The notes: generated from the letters alone by a model not told the origin. DNA of 64,000 nucleotides from Porphyra umbilicalis (GCA_002049455.2 KV918809.1:62001-126000), one strand, 5' to 3'. Counted from the first letter of the stretch, positions 32,682 through 44,329 are shown. Numbers and translations: made by a program.

Positions 32682-32718
32682 CCGCATCATTTGATGCGAA
32701 TCGCATCAAATGATGCGG
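32682..32718. repeat. Near-perfect 37 bp palindrome
   Basis: CCGCATCATTTGATGCGA is followed by its near-exact reverse complement. The same half-site GCATCAAATGATGCGG occurs near 1692. Confidence 0.6.
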
Positions 32719-33189
32719 TCAGTAGAATAGACACAAAAGGGTTTTCTCGGGTTTTGTCTGGGAGCCAACACCGACGGCGAATCGAGTACCCATCCTCAAC
32801 TACTCGGTATCAGTGAGTGGATCATGCGTTTTCATATGAGAATGCGATGGTTGCTATCTGGGGTACCCCCCCAAATAGATCCACATACCTGTGGCAGGGA
32901 AAAAGAAGCGCCATAAGAACAAAAAAAAAACCGCTGAGCTCGTGAGGTGATCAGCTCTCCAACGGTGTGCTTTACGCCAACAACAGGCCGCGGAATTGTC
33001 AGAAAAATTATGAATGGTTGCCATCTGAGGTCAGACGCACTGCGGGTCGGTATTTCATCGCCGGGATAGTTCTAAATTTGCCGGCTTGTAAATCTATAAC
33101 GAGTAGACGCGAAAGAATGTTTTGAGATAGCCATGCAAAGCTCCTGTGAGATGGCCTCAGCATGATTCGGAGGATCAAGTGCACAACAG

Positions 33190-34400
33190 TTCCGTCGTTC
33201 AGCGAAAATCCTACATTTCGGATTGCCCGATTCTCGAGTGACCTCTGTGATTCGGCAGTTCATCAGTACAGTTCTGGACTCGTTCAACGGATCATCTTCG
33301 GGACTGACTCTGGGATCGTTCGAGAAGCAGTGTCATCCTGACCCACAGATCATCTCGGGGACTGTCATTCGAAAAAAAAGTGAGGACTTGTTCAACTATA
33401 GTCTGACTGCCTCTTCCACAAACAAAATGTCTGCCTATTCCGTCAACAGTGTGAACAAAATCTTTTTGACACTCTCTCCGTTCAGACCAATGCCCATCGT
33501 GGAATCTGACATATCATTCATGCGCTTGAGTCTCTGGTGCGAGTGCTTCTGATACGTGTTGAACCGGGGGATTGCGAGTATTGAACCGGGGGATTGCGAG
33601 TTCGGGACGTGCTGAGTTAGGATGGTAGCGGACGAGATTGCCACTGAGCTGAGGACGAATTTACTGCTCGTGTGGGAGACCCAATCATTCATAAATCGGG
33701 ACTGGGTGCGTCCGGGATTTCAAGGTATTCTCGATGTGCGAGCCGACGCATGTTTACCCAGTTCCCATCCCCTCTGCGCCGGGAAACAGCGTGTCGGTCG
33801 CACGACTACCAAGTCACATTGAGGCTCCCTCTGCACACGTTTCGTGGCCCAGGAGCGACGCCCCATGGGCAGGTCTTGCTCTCTGATCGATTTCGGCAGA
33901 CCCTCCTTACGACGTCACTCGAAGTAGTCCAGGCAATCATCTACGATCGAGTCCTTGAGACAGGAATCTAGATCATTCTTGCGCACTCGTTCACTCAATC
34001 TATGACGACGGTCCCCAGGATGATTGTACTCCGACGCCAGGACAGTCCTGAGCACGATCCTCAGGATGATCTTACTCCCACTTCAGGACAGTTCTCAGCA
34101 CGATACGCAGAACGATCAGAACCAGCGAATCGGAATGATCCTTCATGAGCATGGGGCAGCAACTTCGCCTGACAATTGCCGAATCGGCAGGTGCTGGTGT
34201 GAGGATGATTCCCACTGAATATCGGTGCAGATGGTCTTCGAGCACTTCTGAACTCCACTGCGGGCTTTGTCTCCAAGATCTACAAAAAGTGGGCATAATT
34301 TGATCCCATGATCAATGTGCGACAGTTCTGCGAACCGTCGGTGGGCGAGTTCGAATCTGGCAGTTCTCAGTTTTAAGGAATCGGGGACAAAACGCTGTGC
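33190..34400. mobile_element. Possible element with inverted GATCATC/GGGGACTGTC arms
   Basis: The left arm (33270-33370) carries GATCATCTCGGGGACTGTC-type motifs. The right arm (34000-34140) carries the same motifs in reverse complement (e.g. GACGGTCCCCAGGATGATTG). Exact termini were not found, and there is no transposase. Confidence 0.3.
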
Positions 34401-34496
34401 GGACATGAGGGACTACGATTTGCAGGGAACTGCAGGTCTGGCCGAACAGCTGGGCAACCCGCTCTGATCCGCGGAAAACATCAACAAAACCTCAAC

Positions 34497-34830
34497 GCTG
34501 AGGTTTCCTTGAGGTTCTGGTCCCGTAGGGCCGCCCGCCCGCCCGCCCGCCCGCCCTGGCGGCGGCGCGTCGCGCCCGCCGCGTCGCGGCGCGCCCATCG
34601 ACCGCCGTCCACGCGGCGGCAGCGGGGGGATGCCCCCCCACGCCGCCACCAGACGCGCCCGCCGCGCCACGGCGCACCGCGACGCGGCGGTGGACGCTCC
34701 GCCGGGCCGCTGGCGCCGACGCATCGGCGGCGCCCGCCACGGGTGCCGCCCCCAACGGGCCCCGCGTCGGCCCGCGGCACCCTGTGGGGGACGGGCCCCG
34801 TGCTCGCGTTTTCCCTCCTCGGCTGGACCC
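34497..34830. other. GC-rich island with (CCGCCCGCC)n run
   Basis: It is nearly pure GC, beginning with a tandem CCGCCCGCC run. It is open in several frames with no recognisable protein. Confidence 0.35.
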
Positions 34831-34964
34831 CCTCGTTCCGCACGTACGGCCGGTCTGGAGAAAAGACCAATGGTGCCGCCGTAGCTCCCAGTGCGGCCGT
34901 GGCGCTGGCGGCCAACCTCGTTCTTGGTCAACCGCTCGTAGCCGACGTGCTTGTCGAGCCGACG

Positions 34965-35748
34965 TCAGGGGCTCCTCGCCAACCATCGACCGAAAAAGCC
35001 AGCGGAAAACAAGATCCAGGGAAAAACAAGCATGCCAGAGTTGCCTTCTGAGAGTGTGCGACACCGACGCCACAAGCGCGACAGCGGGTACTCACCGCCG
35101 CCACCGCCGCCACCACCACCACCACAAAAGAAGCACACGACGCGTTGGGGAACGGCAGGCCCCGTCAAGGACGGACTGGCCCGACTAGAGGGCGCCCCCC
35201 CCCCCGCCCATTTATTCCCCGCCCGCCACACCCGCGTGGCCGCCGCCACCACCGCCGCCATGGACCCCCCCTCCCCCCCCCGACACGGGTGCGCCCGAAA
35301 CGCAACCGCCGACGGCGACACCGTCGCACACGCGCCACACACAAAGAGCAGCGACGCGCCCGCGGGGACGACCACACGCCGCTCCCCGTCGGCCGCCGCC
35401 GACGGCGGCGACGGCGGCAGCGGCGGGGAGCGCACCGTCGCGGGCGCGCCCGCCCGTCCCGCCACCCGCCCATTGGCCGAGCCGCCGTACCGCGACAGGC
35501 CGTGGCCGCCGCCGCCGCCGCCGCCGCCGCCGCGCTCGCCCCGACCGGCCGCGTCCCGTGACCGGTCGGCGCCCTCCCAGGGGCGGTGGGGGCGCTTGGC
35601 GCCGCCGCCCCGGCTGCTGACGCTGCCGCCCGCGTCGCCGCCGCCGCCGTCGCGGGCCGACGGCGGGGGGCTCCCGTCGCCACCCCCGCGGTGGCGGTCA
35701 AAGTCGCGGCGTGCGTCGGCGCCGCCGTCGGCACCATCCCACCAGCTC

Positions 35749-35782
<34 letters not shown>

Positions 35783-36707
35783 GCCGCGGGGGAGTGTGCT
35801 CCCGCCCGCCACGGGCAGCGTCGCGGCTGCGGCTGCGCCGCCGCCGGCTGCGGGCGGGGCTCTGCCCGCGGCTGTGCCCGTGGCCGCGGCCGTTGTTGCC
35901 GTTGAGCCGCTGCTCCTCCCGTCGGCGGCCACCGTGGTCACGGTCACGGTCGCGGTCGCGGTCGCGGTCGCGGTCGCGGTCGCGGTCGCGGTCGCGGTCG
36001 CGGTCGCGGTCGCGGTCGCGGTCGCGGTCGCGGTCGCGGTCGCGGTCGCGGTCGCGGTCGCGGTCGCGGTCGCAGTCACGATCACGGTCACGGTCACGGC
36101 CATGGTCGCGGTCGCGGTGGCGGTCACGCTCACGGTCTGAGCTGCGGCTGCGCCGGCCCCCCCTACCCCCCCCCTCCCCCCCCCCCGACCCTCAGCCGCC
36201 TCGGCGGCGGCAATGACGTCGGCCCACGGCGCCGTCTCCCCCCCCGCCCGCCGCACGTCGTCGAGCGCCCGCCGCAGCGGCGGCGCCATGCCCCCCACCG
36301 CCGCCGACCGCCCAGCGTCCATCAGCAGCGACGCGGCGCGGCGGTGCGGCCGGCCGGCCGCGTGCCGCAGCAGCGTAATGGCGCCGTCCATCGGCACGTT
36401 GCACACGGAGCAAAAGAGGCGCCGCGTCGATGAGTAGCCCCCGTCGGCGGCGGCCGCGCCGCCGCCACCGCCGCCGCCACCGCCGCCACCGCCGCGGCCG
36501 CCGCCGCCGCTACCACCACGGTCGCCGCCGCCGCCGCCACCGCCACGGGCCAACTCAAAGGCAGCCGACGCGACCTTGCGCGCGTGCGCGCGCCCGCGGT
36601 TGTGCTCCTCGAGGACGGCCGCGGAGCTCAGCGTGACGCGGCAGACGGCGCACTCGAGGAAGCCGGGGGGGCCACGCCAAGCGTTTCCGGGGGTGGGGGG
36701 GGGCCAT
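34965..36707 (-). CDS. Three-zinc-finger protein (U1/matrin-type), frame disrupted
   Basis: Reverse strand. ATG at 36707 is followed by a C run. Finger 1 (FLECAVCRVTLSSAAVLEEH..., ~36661-36580) and finger 2 (LFCSVCNVPMDGAITLLRH..., ~36425-36340) are both C-x2-C-x12-H-x5-H, the spacing of U1/matrin/JAZ-type fingers that bind RNA or dsRNA. They share one frame, but the ATG is one base out of it, across a run of nine C. The C-terminal motif VVVPAGASLLFVCGACATVS... (C-x2-C-x12-H-x-C, ~35400-35300) lies in another frame that stops at 34965. Between them lie poly-Ala and a (Ala-Thr)n tract from a hexanucleotide repeat. The same three-part order occurs in the gene at 48-49.3 kb, so this is a real family. 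The gene is either decayed or affected by assembly indels in C/G runs and repeats. It could regulate RNA or chromatin; the substrate is unknown. Confidence 0.55.
35937..36125. repeat. (GGTCGC)n hexanucleotide repeat, ~30 copies
   Basis: An almost uninterrupted hexanucleotide repeat (edges GGTCAC). In the zinc-finger gene on the reverse strand it encodes alternating Ala-Thr/Val-Thr. On the forward strand it produces an artefactual Ser-Arg frame. Confidence 0.85.
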
Positions 36708-36714
36708 TACCCAA

Positions 36715-38060
36715 GGGGGGAGGGAGGAGCACGGGCGACCCGACGGGGCAGCGGCAGGGTGGCGCCCGTCAAGGTGCGCGGGTGGGGGTCTGCGGGGTGC
36801 CCCGCCACAGCCGCCGCAAAGGGGTGGCAGCGTGACCACGCAACGGAGGAAACCCCGGGCGAGGCGTGTCGAGACGGGGGCACCACAAAAGTCAGCGTCG
36901 GCAACGTGCCCCCCGACGCTGTGGCCAAGCGGTTACGGCCAGACGGGGGGGGGGGGGCTCGCGGGCGGCGGCGGCAGCGGAGGCGGCAGCGCTGCAGGCG
37001 CCGCCGCCTCGGCGGACGATGCGGCCGTCGCACCAGCACCGCCGCCGCCACCGCCGCCACTGCCGGCAGAGGAGGAGCCCGTCGGCGGCGACCAGGCAGG
37101 CGAGGAGATGGACGAGGAAGGGGCGGAGGCGGCGGCCGAGGCGGCCGTCCCAGACGATACCGTCGTGGCCGCCCCCCACCGCCTGCTTTCCGAGCAAAGG
37201 ATGCCAGAGCAACCGGTGAGGCCGGCCCCAGCTCATTTTCTATGACCAAATCGACCTTGCAACGGTCCAGACTGCTGATTGGACAACCAAGAGCGTGCAC
37301 GCTTTTTTCAGCACTTGTCTGCCAGCGACTTGGCCGCCCACACACGCACACGCTGCGCAGCCGGGCCGGCGGGCGTCAACCGTTGGTGCGCTGGGTCGGC
37401 GGGCAAGCGGCCCGCGGGCACACCCGTAGCCGAGTGAGTGTGCATCGCCGCAGGCCGCCCATGCGCTGGATGCGGTTGCACCGGCGTCATGCTGCCGTCG
37501 CCAGATCCATTCCAGCAAAGCGGTGATCCATGCGCACAGAAGCAGAGGCCACGCCCCGGCACGTCGCGAGGCGAGGCGTCTGCTCGAGTGGCGAGGCGTG
37601 GCGTTTGCGTCTCTCACGTCCATCGCGCGGTCACTGTCGCTCATCCCCAGTCTCTGGATGGCACAGTGGGTGGAGAATCCCGTGGCAGCGCTCTTTCTCT
37701 GTTCTGGGCGACGGCCGCCGCCGTCGCCACCACCCTACAGGCCTTTGGTGGTGGCAACAACTGCGTAGAGCTGCCGTGGCTGCCGACGAGCAGCGGACTT
37801 TGCAAATTTCTGTGCTGTCCCAACTGTGGGGTCGTGCGGCTGGAAGGGCTGGGGCGGTCTGGGCTGCGTCGGGGTCTTGGGCAAGCTCGATTCGCATGTA
37901 AAACAAAAGAGGGAAACTGCACGCAGAGCACGTCAGCACACTACGCTGTACACAGAAAACAGCCTACTGCCATGGACGACCCACCGGGTAGACGTTGGGG
38001 GTACCGCGCATCCAAACCAAACCGTCGTAGCCACTGCAGGCAGCTTTCGCGGCACCTCCG
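36715..38060. other. GC-rich intergenic region
   Basis: A forward Gly/Ala/Asp/Glu-rich frame (~36830-37245) has no ATG and no known motif. On the reverse strand GTTGTCCAATCAGC (37252-37265) is a CCAAT motif about 550 bases upstream of the zinc-finger start. Nothing else is recognised. Confidence 0.3.
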
Positions 38061-38066
38061 GTGCCC

Positions 38067-39887
38067 CTAACCCAGAGCCCACCCGGACATCCACCCAGCG
38101 CCGGGCACGATGGCAGCGCCGCCCGGAGGCACCACCCAACCAACTGGCGGTGACGCCAGCTCCCCGGCCAGCACCAATTCCGGGGGGCAGCGGGCAAATA
38201 GAGCTCCCACGGGCACGGGACGCCGGCCCGGCAACTCCCGTTTCGTGCGCGAGTAGCCAAAGTAGAGGCGGCGGAGGCCCGCCGGCGCGGGCGGCGCGTT
38301 GTCGCCGCCGCTCTCGTCTTTGTCGCCGCCGCCACGGCCGCCGCCCGCGTCGGGATGGGTGGCCGCGGCGGTGGTGCTCGCGCCAACCGTGCCCCCGCCC
38401 CCGACCTCTGCCGCGCGTCGATTGGGGCGCGGACGCCCCTGCCCCGCCCAGAAGTCGACCATCAACGCAAGCGACGTGACCGACGATGGCAGGCGATGCG
38501 CGGCAGCGAGCAGCGGCCGCAAGTCGCTCGCGTCACGACCGTAGACGTGGAGGGAGCGCAAGGCGGGAAAGGCTGCGAGCGCGTCCGCGTCGCCGGGGCT
38601 GTCGCCCGCGGCGGCGGAAAAAGGACAGGTGAGGCCGAGGTGCTCGAGGCGCGGCAGCTGGGCCAGCTGCGGCAGGTGCGCACTCTTAAAGGGGAGAACG
38701 ACCAGCGTGCGCAACGCACCGAGCTCGTGCAGGCGTGCGGTCGGCCCAAACAGCCGGTTCGTCATGGCGTTACACGTCAAGTCTGTGCAGAGCGCCGTGA
38801 CGTTGGTCGAGGAGCCCCGGTCGAGCCACTCGATGAGCGGCTCTTGGTTGGTGCGGGAATTTGGCACTCCGTCGGACACGACAGTCACTGTGGTGAGCGG
38901 GCGGCCGGCAAGGAGCGTCGCCACGTGGGGGATTTGTCCCTGCTGGTCCAGCCGCCGAAGGTGTGGCAGCGCCGGCAGCGCCAGCGCCGCCGCCGCCTCG
39001 GCGGGCGTCTCCCACAAAGTTAGACTGAGGGTGGTCAGGCAGGGAGCCCAAGCGGCCAACGCCACCGCATCGGCTGCTGACAGCTGGCCGACAAAGGAAA
39101 ACTCCCGCAGGACCGCGGCGCGGGGCGTGGCGGACAGCCATCCGTGAAGCAAGCCCGCCATCGGAAAGTACCAGCCGGAACGGTTATGAAGCGCGCGCCC
39201 CTCAATGGTCAACGTGATGAGGCGGGATGCCACCGCCACCAACGTCGCCAACACCGCCACCCTGTTGGTGGGTGACACGATGAGGTGGCGCAGGTGTAAG
39301 CGGCAAAGGGTGTTCCGCGCCAGCGTGCCGGGCGCGACCACCCTGTCCACCGCTTTGGCGGCCAGTGGTCCGACTGTGAGGGTGTGGAGGGGGAGGCGCC
39401 CCGCGGCAGCAAACAGCGGCTCAAAGTGCTCCGTTCCGACAAAGGCGGTCTGATCGCCATCAAATACAAAGAAAAACAAGTCTCGGGGACCGTCCCGCCG
39501 GCAGACAGACAGTGACCGCACCGACGAGGAGGGTGCCAACAGCAGGATCGCCGCGGCCAAGCGATCTGTGAAGATGAGTGTCTGTATCGGTATATCGGAA
39601 AGCGGTGTGGCCGGCACCCACCCCTTGTCGTCGCCAGAGCCCTCGTGCACGGCCGTTCCGCACCTGAGTCGCCCCACGGGGTCGATGTCGAGCGCAGGCC
39701 CAATATTGGACTGCGACGCGCGCCGCAGGCGTGTGCACGTTGTGCGCACCGCCAGCGCCGTCGCCTCGGTCGATGCATCGTCCGAGCACAGGTGCCCTGT
39801 GATGACACCGAGCATGTCGTCGGGGAGGTCAAGCAGCTGCAACGGGGGGGAGGGAGGGGGGACGTCGCTCAAGCGGGGGTGGCCCAT
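38067..39887 (-). CDS. F-box protein with leucine-rich-like repeats (606 aa)
   Basis: ATG at 39887 is the first ATG in the frame; the stop is at 38067. Residues ~15-60 form an F-box (LQLLDLPDDMLGVITGHL..., then RTTCTRLRRAS), the motif that binds Skp1 in SCF ubiquitin ligases. The rest contains irregular leucine-rich segments typical of FBXL proteins (LHTLTVGPL, LCRLHLRHLIV, LTTLSLTLWE, LPHLRRLDQQG, LRTLVVLPF, LEHLGLTCPF, LRSLHVYGR), which would form the substrate-binding solenoid. The C-terminus is Gly/Ala-rich with RRLYFGYSRTKRELPGR. It is intronless and intact. A C-rich stretch sits just inside the start (PPPSPP). A second F-box gene lies at 45908-47386, but the two are not close paralogues beyond the F-box. 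The substrate is unknown. Confidence 0.8.
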   Translation of the reverse strand: MGHPRLSDVPPPSPPLQLLDLPDDMLGVITGHLCSDDASTEATALAVRTTCTRLRRASQSNIGPALDIDPVGRLRCGTAVHEGSGDDKGWVPATPLSDIPIQTLIFTDRLAAAILLLAPSSSVRSLSVCRRDGPRDLFFFVFDGDQTAFVGTEHFEPLFAAAGRLPLHTLTVGPLAAKAVDRVVAPGTLARNTLCRLHLRHLIVSPTNRVAVLATLVAVASRLITLTIEGRALHNRSGWYFPMAGLLHGWLSATPRAAVLREFSFVGQLSAADAVALAAWAPCLTTLSLTLWETPAEAAAALALPALPHLRRLDQQGQIPHVATLLAGRPLTTVTVVSDGVPNSRTNQEPLIEWLDRGSSTNVTALCTDLTCNAMTNRLFGPTARLHELGALRTLVVLPFKSAHLPQLAQLPRLEHLGLTCPFSAAAGDSPGDADALAAFPALRSLHVYGRDASDLRPLLAAAHRLPSSVTSLALMVDFWAGQGRPRPNRRAAEVGGGGTVGASTTAAATHPDAGGGRGGGDKDESGGDNAPPAPAGLRRLYFGYSRTKRELPGRRPVPVGALFARCPPELVLAGELASPPVGWVVPPGGAAIVPGAGWMSGWALG

Positions 39888-40630
39888 AGTGCCTTGGGAG
39901 TACGGCTTGACGCGGCGACCTGACGACGATGGCGCACGTCGGCAAGAACGCAGGCGTGGTGCGCTGGTGCCAGCCAAGTGGCGACCTTTGCGACACCGCC
40001 ACCTGGGGCTCGGTTAGACCTGCGCCGCCCGTAACCACCGAAAGTCATGCAGGGGGGGGTGGCAGCCACGGCCAGGGAGCAAGGAGCACACGGGCCCGGT
40101 CGGTGCCTCACCAGCGGGGCGGCTGCAAGCGATGTCGGCGCGTGTGAACCGCAGACAGCGAGCACACGAGAGCCCCAACCGACTGCTCCGCAACACAATC
40201 CAGATGCGTGCTTGCGGCCGGGCCCCAGAACCATGCACACACATATTTTTTTCTTTGAATTCACCCAAACAGGGAGCGATGAAGGGCGAATTAATGTTAT
40301 ATATCCGGCGAAACAATTCAAAAGTCACAATGAGCTTTTCGTCGATAGCAAACAAGATTGGTCCCACAAGGGCATCTGGATCGTTTAGCAATACTTTTCC
40401 GCCACATTCTTCTAAGGAACGTAAGTCGAGCTCCTGTGCGTGAAGCTCATCTTTTCTGCGCGTACCAGGCTGCAGGACAGCAACCCCCATTCGAATTTTC
40501 GTCCACCGCTTCATTTGTGCACGCGATACTGGCATGAGCCGTAGGCTGTCGAACATGACGCTATCGTCAATGTGGAACTCTCTGTGTACCATCATCGTCA
40601 AAGTGACAGGCTTCGTTACCTCTTCTCTAA

Positions 40631-42227
40631 GAGCAAGCCCAGCGGTTCGGATTATGGCGGAGAATCTCCGCTAACGCCAAATTATAGCGGAAAGGGGTGC
40701 CCAGCGGTCAGATTTATGGCGCGGAATCCACGCCAAATGTTGGGATGGCGGAGATCCGACGCTACATTCCGGTGGTATGGCGTGAGATCTACGCCATCCC
40801 AACGTTTGGCGGAGCCATATGGCGGAAACATGCCGCTGCGAAATTCCAGGCACGTGCGTGCCATACCCTGGCCTTCATGGCGGTGGCGCGCTCGGCGACG
40901 CATCGACACCGGACACGCCGGCCAGCTCCATAGCCGCGAGCGCGCACGGGGGCACGTACAGCCACGTTGCAGTGGCGGGGGGCGCGTGAGGCAGGGAGAG
41001 GGGTGCTGCCGCCGCCACCGCAGCGGCGGCGGCCCGCCGGCGTCGCGCGACACCCACGGGAGGAGGCGTCACTCCGCCGCGCAGCACATCTGCGCACGGC
41101 GGACGGGGCGGTCCGCACGGCGCACAGGCGGGCGGGTGGGACCGACCGCGCGCGACGGGGCGCCTCTAACCACGCCGCTCGATGGCGTCAGAAACCGCCG
41201 ACGAGCCGCCGCAACAGAAGCCGGCGCGCAGGCACGATCGCCCGCGGGTCATCGTGGGCGCGTCGAACCCCGGATGTCGCTGCGCGCGGTTTCTGGGTCA
41301 CTCGGGGCGATGGGGGGGGGCAGGGGGGCAGGGGCCGTCCGGGCCCTGTGACCTCGGTTGCGCCTCAGCCATGTAACTCTATTCGCTTTTTGTGTCATCG
41401 CGACCCTTTCCACACTGACACGCCCTCAGATCCCTGAGGACACGAATGCAGACTGCCACCTCTGAAACGGAGAGCAAGTCCCTTGATCTAAGTATATGTG
41501 TGCATCACTACACTTTGAGAGCACCCTGTCCTAAAGGCCAGGGAATCGAAAGGTCATCTCGAATGTGAGGACAGGTGACACTTCGACGTGGCCATGTGGT
41601 TTCTTTCAATCGCCTGACCAATGACCACAAGACACGTCCAGCTGCAACGTCGCTTTCGAAGCCAGCGACCATACATTCCCTCCTTCTGGAAGCACTGTGC
41701 AACAAGGGGGATTCAAATGCTGTCGTCTTTTTGCCAGTCACCGCCACTGTGCTCAACATAAACAGAAAAGCGATCTAATACGTCTGCTTCTTCGTCGACA
41801 TCTTCAGTTTGTTTCAGCTGGCCGAGGGTCGGGGGGGGGGTGGCGCTGAACCCATGCATTCTTCCTGGCGAGCGTGATGGCCGAGTCCCCCGAAATACGC
41901 CCTTCAGCTCATGTGCGGGGGGTGCAGGGCGGGGGGGCAATATGCGAATAGAGAGGCGAGGGAGTACATATCTTTACACTTCCGCAGCGGGCGCTCCGCC
42001 AGCAGAAAACGCATGGTTTGCAGCTGGGATGGTGCAGGCGGGGCTCCTCCTCCACTTCCTGGCGCGGTCCCGAAGAATTCGGATTTTCCGCTATACTCTG
42101 GCGCCCGAACCGCTGGAAGACATCGACCATCCGCCGCTCCATAATTTGGAGGGGCCACTCACAATGCGCCACGAATCGAGTCGAAAACGCTATACTATGG
42201 CGTTGGCGGGCACCGCTGGGCTTGCTC
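40631..42227. mobile_element. Harbinger-like non-autonomous DNA transposon
   Basis: The 16 bp termini GAGCAAGCCCAGCGGT (40631-40646) and its exact reverse complement (42212-42227) are flanked on both sides by TAA (40628-40630 and 42228-42230). A 3 bp TAA target duplication is typical of PIF/Harbinger. The interior has many short dyads (ATGGCGGA/TCCGCCAT) and no transposase. It was later invaded by the ~700 bp element at 40842-41546. Confidence 0.75.
40842..41546 (-). mobile_element. Non-autonomous DNA transposon copy 6, full length, nested
   Basis: This is a complete reverse-orientation copy of the ~700 bp family. The right end (AATTCCAGGCACG...) is at 40842 and the left end (...GGCCAGGG) at 41546. 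CGAA occurs beside both ends and may be the target duplication. It interrupts the Harbinger-like element. Confidence 0.75.
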
Positions 42228-42229
42228 TA

Positions 42230-44300
42230 ACACGCAGCCTCGGTGATCGTATCCGCTCTTATCCCACGCTGTCAGTCGTGTCAGCATTTTAGTGTGTTTC
42301 TTTCATGTGGTTACGTCAAGCGCTGACATGGGGGGCTATGAACAGTTGCAAAAGATTTTAAATAACATACATGGAGTTTGCTTCGCAGGAATCGGATCAT
42401 CGCTGCCCCCAACCGAAAGGGTCACCAACAAGTGGAGGCTACGGCCGTCCCGGCGCGGGCGCTCCGCCGACGACAGCGACGCGGCCGTCGCCACGCGCCA
42501 CGCTGCGTCGCTACTGGAGCGGCGGCTGGGGCCGGCCGAGGCGGGGGCTTTGAGCGCGACCGCCGCGTCGCGGTGGCGGCGGCGGAGGGCGGCGGCGCTG
42601 CGGCCGAAGCGCGGAGAGTGCTTCCGCGACGCGCAGCCGCCGCCCGCGCAAGAATACTCCTCTGGAGGATAGCGCTCTCGGATCTCATCGGAGGAAACAA
42701 CTGAAGACATATTTGAGAAGGCACTGAAGAGAGCTTTCTGTTGTCTACAGCATGTGCTGCCTTTTTTCTCGTTCTTCTTGTCCTTTTTGTAGCTTGAAGC
42801 TGTGTTTCACTGATGACCTTCCGTGACACGGGCGACGCAACTGTGGATCACGGCGACTCTGATTGATTTCAGTGGCTACTTCACAACTATGGCCGATCAT
42901 TAATGGGAGCAGGCGATCGTGTTCAATCGTTGGTCGGTCGTGCTCGCCTCGCCATGCCTCAGCACGCAGGACGCGGTGCGTGGTGGAAGAATGAGTGAGC
43001 AGGGGGCGGGGGTGGGTGGTCGTGGTGCAGTGGTGGCGAGGTTGTGAGTGACAGATGAGTCGTGGCCGTCCAGCAACATTGCCACCGGTTACAGAGGGCG
43101 AGGAGACCGCCCCAGACGGCCCTCAGGCACGACCGGGTGCCCACCTGTGGACTGAGAGGCTGCCGTCCCGGGCACAGACAGGGGGCGTTGACGGAGGGCA
43201 CTTGCAGCAACGAGTGGACGGGACGGTGAGACAGCGCGCGCTCGCGAATGAGTGCCATCCGGGAAGAGGACCCCCGATCACCGAGTCGGATCAACGGTTT
43301 GTGGTCCCGACCGCGGTCGATCGGCCGGATCTGCAATGTTACGGGCACTTGGCGCCAACAGGACGGCCTCAACCCTCGCCACCCCGACCGTCTCCGTTTA
43401 TTTTCGAGCATACGAGGGCCCTTGAGAGCAAAAGATGCGCCTTTCTCTGGGCCTTTTGTTGGTGTGTTTTCTCCCCCTCCGCTGCTGTATTCTTGTAGCA
43501 GCGCCGAAGGAGAGAGAAAAAGCAGAAAAAACACGGGCAAATAGAGACTTTTGGCAGCCGCTTTATGGTATGCATTTGCGGCTACTTTGCAGCATCGCGA
43601 CAGCGCTACCATCATTGAAAATATATGGCACTTCCACAAAAAATGGACCCCCTTCCGTTTCCCATGCGGGACGGTTGCAAACGTGCTGTCAGCAATTTGC
43701 GGGAACGGACAGCCAATGAGCAGTCGGCGTTCGTGGACCGCTAAAATTCCTGGAGGGATCGTGTGACCTCATCGTGTGTGCATCGGCGTGTGCAAGGAAG
43801 CACGAGGCTGGAGGGGAAGCTGTGCAAGGCTTTTACCCTTGAACCTCAAGCCATCTTGAGCTGTCTCCTCGTCTTCGGAGCCACCGTCCGCGGTTGTGCA
43901 CCGTGTTCTCGCACCCGCTGCATGTGGCACCGGACGCGCTGCGAGGCTCTGCGTGAGGTGCATCAATGGGTGGTAAGGGGGGGGGGGGGGGGGGGGGACG
44001 TGTCCTGGTGGCGGGCGTAGCCGTGCCCCCATCGCGAAAACGAGAAGCGGAGGCGCTGGCGCTGGCGGCGACGCGTCCGACGCCACCCGCGGCGCCGTCA
44101 CTCTCATCCCTGCTGAGGGGGGTGGGAAAGGAGCAGCCACGGTCGCCACGGATGTGGCAGTGGGACAGATCGTCCCGCAGCTGCGTTTCAGATGTGGAAC
44201 GGCTGTCTGCGGCCGTCAGGGGCAACGGCAACGGCGGCGGCGGCAGTGGAGGCGTTGGCGGCAGCTGCAGCGGCGGACAGCGGCAGCGTTGCACAACTGC
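42230..44300. other. Region with small open frames, none recognised
   Basis: ATG 42328-42672 (+) gives a 114-residue Arg/Ala-rich peptide (MGGYEQLQKILNNIHG...). ATG 42710 on the reverse strand gives an overlapping frame (MSSVVSSDEIRERYPP...). ATG 43055-43498 (+) gives a 147-residue frame. None has a known domain, and opposite-strand frames overlap them, so I do not call any of them a gene. 43978-43997 is a run of 20 G. Confidence 0.25.
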
Positions 44301-44329
44301 AGCTGTGAACGGCAGCGGACGAAGGCAAC

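Larger units (their letters stand above)
31670..34480. other. AT-richer intergenic region with palindromes and inverted arms
   Basis: No gene is convincing. 32160-32410 is a G/A-rich tract (C/T-rich on the reverse strand) resembling the leader of a reverse gene, but the frame below it is broken up. 33560-33605 has a tandem duplication of TTGAACCGGGGGATTGCGAG. Confidence 0.4.

Noticed and set aside
34345-34375. TTCGAAT inside a T-arm-like sequence
   Set aside because: The flanking bases do not form a 5 bp T-stem with a matching acceptor stem and no anticodon arm fits.
34951-36216. Long forward frame with a Ser-Arg (RS) domain resembling a splicing factor
   Set aside because: The SR run is only the forward reading of the (GGTCGC)n repeat. 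The real fingers are on the reverse strand.
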